DNA from: an uncultured Clostridia bacterium
GTDB taxonomy: Bacteria; Bacillota; Clostridia; Christensenellales; CAG-1252
DNA: 32,697 nucleotides
Direction: 5' to 3'
Assembly: GCA_946648015.1 (NCBI GenBank)
Contig: CAMPCZ010000006.1
Coordinates: 1-32,697, forward strand
Positions 25,857-32,697 of this stretch are shown one piece after another. A program made the translations under genes and the position numbers. Under the pieces are notes generated by a model. That model was not told the origin of the DNA and searched no databases. It worked only from the letters and a program-made list of their open reading frames with translations. How positions within the stretch are numbered: position 1 is the stretch's first letter; every line of letters starts with the position of its first letter.

Positions 25857-28301
25857 ATGGAAGAACGAATACAACGACTATTGGCCGAAATGACGATAGA
25901 TGAAAAAGCGGCGCTGTGCTCGGGCCTCGATTTTTGGCATACCAAGCCCAACGATCGCCTCAAAATCCCCTCGGTGATGATGACGGACGGCCCGCACGGT
26001 ATGCGCAAAGAGGACGAAAACGACAAATCGGTGGGTCTCAAAACCTCTATCCCCGCCACTTGCTTTCCGCCCGCCGTTACCTGCGCCAGCACGTGGGATC
26101 CGCAGCTATTGGGCGAGATGGGGCGGCGCATTGCCGACGAAGCACGCGATCAACAGGTGGTAACGGTATTGGGCCCCGGCACCAACATCAAGCGTTCGCC
26201 CCGAGGCGGCCGCAACTTCGAGTATTATAGCGAAGATCCTTTCTTGGCGGGACGTTTGGCCGCCGGCTACATTCAAGGCGTGCAATCCACGGGCATAGGC
26301 ACCTCGCTCAAACACTTTGCCGTCAACAGTCAGGAATACCTGCGCATGAGCATATCCGAGGTGGTGGACGAGCGCACCTTGCGCGAGATATATCTGCCCG
26401 CCTTTGAGTATGCCGTCAAACAGGCGCAACCCGCCACCGTTATGTGCTCGTACAACCGCATAAACGGCACCTATGCCAGCGAAAACAAGTATTTGCTCAC
26501 CGACATTCTGCGTGACGAATGGGGATTTGAGGGCATAGTCGTCAGCGATTGGGGGGCCACGTCGGACCGCGTAAAAGGCATCGAGGCCGGGCTGGATCTG
26601 GAGATGCCCTCCTCTTTTGGCTACAACGACAAAAAGATAGTGGAAGCCGTCAAAAACGGCACGCTATCCGAAGCCGCTCTCGACAAAGTGGTGGCGCGTA
26701 TGCTGCGCTTTATTCTGACGCAAGCCAAACAACTGACGCCCGACTATCGTTGCGACTACGAGGAGAGCCATCGCCTGGCGCGCCGCATCGGCGGAGAAGG
26801 CGCGGTGCTACTCAAAAACGAAAACGGCGCGTTGCCTTTGGATAAGGGCAAAAAAGTGGCCATCGTGGGCGCATTGGCCAAAGACTCGCGCTACCAAGGC
26901 GCGGGCAGTTCGCTCATAGTACCCAAGCACATGGTACACTTGCCCGAGGTGTTGGCGGCGGCGGGGCAACCCTACGACTATGCGCCGGGATATACGTTGC
27001 AAGGCGACGGTTACGACGAAACTCTCATCAACGAGGCGGTGTCCGTGGCCAAAACCAACGACAAAGTGGTTATTTTTGCCGGCCTCACCGCCAACTACGA
27101 GTCGGAGGGATTCGACCGCGCCGATCTCGATATCCCCAAGGGGCACATTGCCCTTATCGAGGCGGTCTGCGCCGCAAACCCCAACGCCGTGGTGGTGCTG
27201 GTAGGCGGGGCGCCCGTGCTCATGCCCTGGGCAGACAAGGCGGCGGCCATAGTCAATATGTATTTGGCAGGCGAGGCCGCGGGAGAAGTCTACTACGACG
27301 TGCTGTGGGGCGACGTGAACCCCTCGGGCAAACTGGCCGAAACCTATCCTTTGGCGGACGAAGGCCTATCCGATCGCTACTTCAAACAAGGGCCGCGCAC
27401 GGTGGAGCACCGCGAAGGGCTCTTTGTGGGCTACCGCTACTATGACGCAGCCGACAAAGCGGTGCGCTATCCCTTCGGCCACGGCCTAAGCTACACCACC
27501 TTTGCCTACTCCGACCTCAAATTGTCCACGCTATCCGCCACTGCGGACGAGGGCGTTGACGTCGAACTAACCGTCACCAATACGGGAAAACGCGACGGCA
27601 AAGAAATAGTGCAACTGTACGTAAGAGACGTGGATAGCACGCCTTTCCGCCCCTTGCGCGAGCTGAAAGGGTTTGCCAAAGTAGCCCTCAAAGCAGGCGA
27701 AAGCAAGGTGGTCAAATTGCATTTGGACAAACGCAGTTTTGCCTACTACAACGTAGACTGCAAGGATTGGGTGGTCGAAAGCGGCGAATTCGTGCTGGAG
27801 GTAGGCGCCAGTTCTCGCGATATACGTCTTAGCCAAACCGTTACCATCATAGGCCAAACGGACGTAGCGCATACCGACCTGCGATCGACCTGCCCCGCCT
27901 ACTACCATCTGGCGGACGTCGAGGAGATACCCGACGCACAATATGCCGCCCTTTTGGGACACGACCTACCCGACAACACACCCCTCAAAAAAGGCGAGTT
28001 CGATATGTGTTCGACGGTGCGTGACCTCAAGAGCACCCGTTTTGGGCGTATGTTTGCCGGCATCGGCACCAAGATCTTGCGCGGTACGGTAAAGGACGGC
28101 GACATGACCACCATGCTTATGATGGAAGCGGGCTTTTTGGACGTGCCCATTCGCAACTTCGTAGGCATGTCGTCGGGCATCGTCAGCAACAAAATAGCCG
28201 AGGGCGTCATTCTGCGCGCCAACGGCCACTTCTGCAAAGGTTGGGCCTATATCCTCAGCGGTATACCCCACGCTATCAAAATGCTGTCCAAGAGCAAATA
28301 A
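25857..28301 (+). CDS. Glycoside hydrolase family 3 (beta-glucosidase type) with C-terminal extension
   Basis: RBS GAAGGAG; MTDGPHGMR; GPGTNIKRSPRGGRNFEYYSEDP; KHFAVNSQE; GIVVSDWGA; C-terminal FnIII-like region. Confidence 0.93.
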   Translation: MEERIQRLLAEMTIDEKAALCSGLDFWHTKPNDRLKIPSVMMTDGPHGMRKEDENDKSVGLKTSIPATCFPPAVTCASTWDPQLLGEMGRRIADEARDQQVVTVLGPGTNIKRSPRGGRNFEYYSEDPFLAGRLAAGYIQGVQSTGIGTSLKHFAVNSQEYLRMSISEVVDERTLREIYLPAFEYAVKQAQPATVMCSYNRINGTYASENKYLLTDILRDEWGFEGIVVSDWGATSDRVKGIEAGLDLEMPSSFGYNDKKIVEAVKNGTLSEAALDKVVARMLRFILTQAKQLTPDYRCDYEESHRLARRIGGEGAVLLKNENGALPLDKGKKVAIVGALAKDSRYQGAGSSLIVPKHMVHLPEVLAAAGQPYDYAPGYTLQGDGYDETLINEAVSVAKTNDKVVIFAGLTANYESEGFDRADLDIPKGHIALIEAVCAANPNAVVVLVGGAPVLMPWADKAAAIVNMYLAGEAAGEVYYDVLWGDVNPSGKLAETYPLADEGLSDRYFKQGPRTVEHREGLFVGYRYYDAADKAVRYPFGHGLSYTTFAYSDLKLSTLSATADEGVDVELTVTNTGKRDGKEIVQLYVRDVDSTPFRPLRELKGFAKVALKAGESKVVKLHLDKRSFAYYNVDCKDWVVESGEFVLEVGASSRDIRLSQTVTIIGQTDVAHTDLRSTCPAYYHLADVEEIPDAQYAALLGHDLPDNTPLKKGEFDMCSTVRDLKSTRFGRMFAGIGTKILRGTVKDGDMTTMLMMEAGFLDVPIRNFVGMSSGIVSNKIAEGVILRANGHFCKGWAYILSGIPHAIKMLSKSK

Positions 28302-28319
28302 CCTGCTCCCTACATAATG

Positions 28320-28353
28320 AAAAGGACTTTTCTTTGCGGAAAAGCCCTTTTTT
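28320..28353. terminator. Terminator after GH3 gene (may also serve the minus-strand sda operon)
   Basis: AAAAGGACTTTTC TTTGCG GAAAAGCCCTTTTTT. Confidence 0.75.
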
Positions 28354-28389
28354 GCACTTCAAAAGACTAAATTCGTCCAAAAACGGCAA

Positions 28390-29574
28390 TTACTCTTCGT
28401 CGTTGCGATAGAGTTTGGCAAGGCCGCCCTTGGCGGTTTCGCGATAGAGCGAGGTGAGATCTTTGCCCGTTTCGAGCATGGTGTGGCACACCATATCGAA
28501 GGTTATTTTTTCGTCATCCGGCATCAACAATTCGGCCAGATCATAGGCGTCCACCGCCCGCATAGCGGCCACGGCGTTGCGCTCGATACACGGTATTTGC
28601 ACATAACCGTAAATGGGGTCGCACGTCAGCCCCAAATGGTGCTCCAAGGCAATTTCGGCGGCTTGTTCGATATGTCTGTTGCTCATACCTCGCACATAGG
28701 CAAAGTAAGCGGCGGCCATGGCGCACGCCGTACCCACCTCGGCTTGACACCCCGCCTCTGCGCCCGATATAGATGCATTGGTCTTGACCAAATTGCCGAT
28801 GAGACCGGCCACCGCCAAGCCGTCCTCCACTGTTTCGTCCGACAAATCGAACTGCTCTTGCGAATAGCGCACGACGGCGGGCAACACGCCGGACGAGCCG
28901 CAAGTAGGGGCGCAAACGATGGTTTGGCCGCTCGCATTCTCCTCCGATACGGCATAGGCGTAGGCATACATTTTGGCGCGGGGCGTTTCGGCGGCGCGAT
29001 ACATACGCGATGCTTTGCGATCGATCTTGAGTGCGCCCGGCAACTTGCCCTGCGTGCGCAAACCGCGGTGTACGGCCGACTCCATGGTAGCCGCCACCAG
29101 TCGCAAATAATCGCGAATGTTCTCCCCTTCGAAATAGTAGACGTATCCGCTCAGGTCGAGACCCTCGGCGTCGCAAAACGCCTTGATCTCGTCCAACGTG
29201 TTGTGCGGATACACTTGCTTAGCCACGTCGGGCACGGTGCCTTTGCGCACAATGCTGCCGCCGCCGATAGAGACGTACGTTTCCTCCACCGTTTTGTCGT
29301 CTACGGTGGCTACTATGCGCATGGTATTGGGGTGGTCGGTGTGCGTTTCGCGGTCAAAAACCACCTCGTGCGGAATGTCGCCCAACGTGCGCGACACGAT
29401 GTAGTCGGTCAAGTGGCCTTTGCCCGTCATTGCCAGCGAGCCGTATAGCGTCACCGTTACGTGCTCGGGCGTGCCGTATAGATGCAAAAAATTTTCTACC
29501 GCGCGTTTGGGGCCCATCGTATGCGACGACGAGGGGCCGTTGCCAATTTTGTAAATCTCTCTGATGCTCTCCAT
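28390..29574 (-). CDS. sdaA: L-serine ammonia-lyase (fused beta-alpha, iron-sulfur type)
   Basis: IGNGPSSSHTMGPKRA; CAPTCGSSGVLPAV; LGLTCDPIYGYVQIPCIERN. Confidence 0.94.
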   Translation of the reverse strand: MESIREIYKIGNGPSSSHTMGPKRAVENFLHLYGTPEHVTVTLYGSLAMTGKGHLTDYIVSRTLGDIPHEVVFDRETHTDHPNTMRIVATVDDKTVEETYVSIGGGSIVRKGTVPDVAKQVYPHNTLDEIKAFCDAEGLDLSGYVYYFEGENIRDYLRLVAATMESAVHRGLRTQGKLPGALKIDRKASRMYRAAETPRAKMYAYAYAVSEENASGQTIVCAPTCGSSGVLPAVVRYSQEQFDLSDETVEDGLAVAGLIGNLVKTNASISGAEAGCQAEVGTACAMAAAYFAYVRGMSNRHIEQAAEIALEHHLGLTCDPIYGYVQIPCIERNAVAAMRAVDAYDLAELLMPDDEKITFDMVCHTMLETGKDLTSLYRETAKGGLAKLYRNDEE

Positions 29575-29600
29575 AGTAGTACCTTTGCTGTCGTATAAGA

Positions 29601-30893
29601 TTATCGTAAATCGTCTCCGACAAACAACTTGCCGAAAGGCGTATCCAAAAGGGGTTGCACGTCGGCTTTTGCCGCCTCCTTTGCCTCGGCGTAGCGGCCT
29701 GCAAACAAGGCTTCGGCCACGCACAACATACTGTATTCGGCCAGCGCTCTATCGGCCGTATAGCGGCGTCGATTGGGGCGCAGACAAACGGCAAGATGTC
29801 GCTCGAACCGGGCGCGCAAGGCGTCGTCCTTCCGCAATAGCGGCACGGGCAAAAACGCCTGTGGTTTGCGGTAGGCACCCGGCGTGTGATAGTAGGCGCG
29901 CAAGGCGTCGGCAGCACGCTGCAGGTCGCCGGCGTCGCCCGTCATCTCGTAGGCGGCCGTATATGCGGCGCTTTCGGCTACGTAGCGACGCGGGTTGTAT
30001 TTGCCGCGCCCCCAGCCGCGGTAGCGCTCCGCCCAAACGCCTACGTGCGGTGTGCCGCTAAGTACCAATCGGCACAAATCGTCCTCCGCCATCGGTTGCA
30101 ACACAAACTCACCTTTAGGCGCGATGAAGGGATTGGACACGCCAATGCCGTTTAGGCGCACCTCGGCGGGCGATACGCCGTCTACCGTTACCCGCACGGA
30201 CTGCCCCACTTCGGGGCAAATGGGGTCGATTTGCAGTAGCGGCGCATATTGCCCGATTCGCCGCCCAAACTCCTCGCGGTCGGCATAGGCAAACAATCGC
30301 CAAGACAGCACTATTTCCTCGTCGGGAGCCAACGTACGCGCGGGCAACATAACGACAAGGTCACCCCTTTCCTCGGGGTGCAGACGCTCCTCCGCAAGGC
30401 GGTCTATCACGCCTTCGGTCAACACCAACCCCACGCCTGCGGTGTCGCCGTTGAGACGGGCGTTATACATATAGAACACGTCGCCCGCGACCAAGGCGTG
30501 GGTATAGGCACGGTAGCGACGGCAGACGTCGGCTATATCGTATTTTTCGGCAAAAGTAGCGTATACGCCCAACTCGTCGGCGGCCAAGTCCAAAGGCTTT
30601 TTGCCGACGTTGCGCCACACGTAGCGCTCGCTATACCCCTCCTCGTCGAGGGTGCGCTCTACCGTCAGGCGCAAGTCCGACATATACTCGTAGATATGGC
30701 GAATGCCCCTATCCAAGCGCTCGCGCTTGTCGAGATAGCACATACCGTAGGGCATACCGAATATGCCCCGTATCCAGCCGAACGAAGAGTCGGCCGCAAG
30801 GCGCAACGTCTCCACTTGTCCCGTAGCGTAATGCCATTCGACAACGTTCGCGCCCACACTAACTTCACAAGGAATCTTTTCTTTCATACTCAA
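29601..30893 (-). CDS. Uncharacterised protein, possibly carbohydrate-related
   Basis: Intact 430-codon ORF, ATGA overlap with upstream gene; beta-rich N-terminal half, helical C-terminal half. Confidence 0.6.
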   Translation of the reverse strand: MSMKEKIPCEVSVGANVVEWHYATGQVETLRLAADSSFGWIRGIFGMPYGMCYLDKRERLDRGIRHIYEYMSDLRLTVERTLDEEGYSERYVWRNVGKKPLDLAADELGVYATFAEKYDIADVCRRYRAYTHALVAGDVFYMYNARLNGDTAGVGLVLTEGVIDRLAEERLHPEERGDLVVMLPARTLAPDEEIVLSWRLFAYADREEFGRRIGQYAPLLQIDPICPEVGQSVRVTVDGVSPAEVRLNGIGVSNPFIAPKGEFVLQPMAEDDLCRLVLSGTPHVGVWAERYRGWGRGKYNPRRYVAESAAYTAAYEMTGDAGDLQRAADALRAYYHTPGAYRKPQAFLPVPLLRKDDALRARFERHLAVCLRPNRRRYTADRALAEYSMLCVAEALFAGRYAEAKEAAKADVQPLLDTPFGKLFVGDDLR

Positions 30894-32697
30894 AAGCGCA
30901 CTACGACGTATCCGTCGGTATAGGTGTACACGTACGATATGCTACCGAACTTGTGCAACTTGTTCACGGCCGACTGTAGCGCATACTCAAAGTCCGCCTT
31001 AGAGGGGCAAGCGGCCACGTACAACTCGATGGTACGCTCGCCGGCATTGTACAACGCCCGCAAGGTGGTATCGAATTGGCTCAACGTATCGACGTAGAGA
31101 CTATAGCCGTGCACCTCGGTATTGCGATAGTAGTCGTACTCATTGGCCAATGCCAGCGTTTCTATCGCCTCGGTGCCGTCGGTCTCCTCGTGATGGTCGG
31201 CGGCAATGGTCGAGTCGGGCACCATAAAGTAACGGTGCGTAGTGCAACTTGCCGCATTGCTCCAAGTGGCGTCCACACAATACCACACGCCGCCCACTTT
31301 CACTTTGTTCCAAGCGTGCGCTTCGCTCGAACCCGTCGAATTGACGCCTTGTCCCGCCACCTTAACGCACTCGATGCCCTCTACCAAGCACAACACGCGA
31401 AAGGCGTCGGCAATACCGTCGCATACCGACACTTTGCCACACAAAGCGCCGTAGACGTCAAAGGCAGAGGAAGCCACCATTTCAAGCAATACTTCGACGG
31501 TATCGGCATAGTCGGATTGAGCGCACATGGTTTCCACGTCGTCGTCCAATGCCGTGCCGGTATAGTGGCGATTGGTCACCTCGTTGCGCGCATAAGTGCG
31601 CAGGTTATCCAAGGCCTGCGCTTCGTAGTCGTCGAAGTTTTGCGCCCAAGTCGTCCAAAAACTCGTGCCGCGAGCCGTAGCGTTGGCGCGCGCCAAAGCG
31701 GCCGCCGCCAAGTAGCCGTAGGTCGAATTGATGGCGTTGCGTTCCTCGTCGGAGCAAGACTTGGCAAACGAGGCGGACTGTTGGCGCCACTGCGCATAGA
31801 TATCTTGCTCGAGATAGTTGCGATAATTGCCTATTTCGTACCACACCAAAGCGTAGTAGTCGTAGGTAACCGCACTGCTGAGGTAGTCGTAGAATACTTG
31901 ACATTTACGGGTGTCGCTCATGCCGTCGCGTATATAGGTCTTGCACACTTCCAACGCGGCGTTGTAGGCGGCTTTTGCCGCCGTGGCGGCATCGTCCGTT
32001 GTGCCAAACACGGGCTTGACGCCGAGGGGCAGATCGGCCAACTCCTGCACGTTGCCCACCTGCTCCGTGCGAGTCAATTTTTCGATATAGGTGGTGCGGT
32101 CGGCCTCGCCCGCTACCAACAGAGCGCGGCTATCCAGATATTCGTCGCGTTCTATGCCGTTGACATGGGTTTTGGCTATGGCGGAGGCAAAGGTGATGGT
32201 AATGGTCAAAACACCCGTGCGTGCCGTAGAATCAAAGGCGCCGCCCGATGCCGAAATGGAGCAATCGAAGGGCGAGCTATAGCGCGTGCGCGCCTCGGCA
32301 AGCAAGGCGTTGAGCGCCGCATTGAGGTCGCCCGACTTGGACATAACGTCGTTGCCGATATACACGCTGAGTTCGGCCTCGCCAAAAGCACCTCGGGCAT
32401 AGTCCACGTTGCCGCCGTATGCCAAAAACCGCACTACGTCGCAAAACTCGTCCACCGAGCCGATGTAGCAGTCGGGATTGCGCCCCTCGAAGCCATAGCG
32501 AGTGGACATATACGCGGTGGCTTGCGAATCGGGCACCACCTTGTAGGTGGTGGTTTTGTTGTTGGTGTCGCAACGTACGCTAAACGTATGCGTTGCGCTC
32601 TTGTTCAACGCACCCAAGGCTACCTCGCCGCCCGAAAGGGACGTATAATCGCCCCCGTCCAACGAATAGGAGTGCGCGTCCGAGCCGCAGTCACAAC
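30890..32697 (-). CDS. Transglutaminase-like domain protein, 5' end beyond window
   Basis: Transglutaminase-core-like triad motifs SVCDGIADAF, AHAWNKVKVGGVWYCVDATW; frame stays open upstream to the window edge. Confidence 0.8.
   Translation of the reverse strand, partial: CDCGSDAHSYSLDGGDYTSLSGGEVALGALNKSATHTFSVRCDTNNKTTTYKVVPDSQATAYMSTRYGFEGRNPDCYIGSVDEFCDVVRFLAYGGNVDYARGAFGEAELSVYIGNDVMSKSGDLNAALNALLAEARTRYSSPFDCSISASGGAFDSTARTGVLTITITFASAIAKTHVNGIERDEYLDSRALLVAGEADRTTYIEKLTRTEQVGNVQELADLPLGVKPVFGTTDDAATAAKAAYNAALEVCKTYIRDGMSDTRKCQVFYDYLSSAVTYDYYALVWYEIGNYRNYLEQDIYAQWRQQSASFAKSCSDEERNAINSTYGYLAAAALARANATARGTSFWTTWAQNFDDYEAQALDNLRTYARNEVTNRHYTGTALDDDVETMCAQSDYADTVEVLLEMVASSAFDVYGALCGKVSVCDGIADAFRVLCLVEGIECVKVAGQGVNSTGSSEAHAWNKVKVGGVWYCVDATWSNAASCTTHRYFMVPDSTIAADHHEETDGTEAIETLALANEYDYYRNTEVHGYSLYVDTLSQFDTTLRALYNAGERTIELYVAACPSKADFEYALQSAVNKLHKFGSISYVYTYTDGYVVVRF

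Noticed and set aside
27843-28301. C-terminal extension of the GH3 enzyme as a novel domain
   Set aside because: I recall comparable tails in Firmicute GH3 proteins, so not unusual enough without a search

Overview
The window looks like chromosomal sequence from a Clostridia/Firmicutes-type bacterium. The lineage is inferred from gene content, gene order and promoter style. I found no mobile element, prophage or CRISPR array. Left to right: (i) minus-strand tRNA-Ala(TGC) and tRNA-Ile(GAT) behind their own sigma70-type promoter, apparently leading to an rRNA gene just outside the left edge; (ii) corA (-); (iii) a + strand block with a degenerate MDR dehydrogenase, trmB, a VWA lipoprotein, rpmE (L31), a DUF1385-PrmC fusion, prfA, a small P-loop protein, a truncated threonine-synthase-like pseudoenzyme, trpS, a DUF5685-like protein, a J-like protein with a Cys-rich tail, a membrane protein, an MGMT-family protein and an LRR_5 protein; (iv) a small secreted/membrane protein (-); (v) a 1.6k-residue lipoprotein of Ig-like, InlB-type and LRR_5 repeats (+); (vi) a minus-strand hflX / GH31 / htpG operon divergent from a GH3 beta-glucosidase (+); (vii) a minus-strand transglutaminase-like protein (cut by the right edge), an uncharacterised protein and a fused L-serine dehydratase. 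The best leads are the DUF5685/J-like/membrane module, the lysine-less ThrC-like protein, the zinc-less MDR protein, the JAMM-HflX fusion, the autonomous tRNA(-rRNA) promoter, and several inverted repeats on strong promoters. No single locus is clearly a new system. All family calls come from reading motifs by eye, with no database search.
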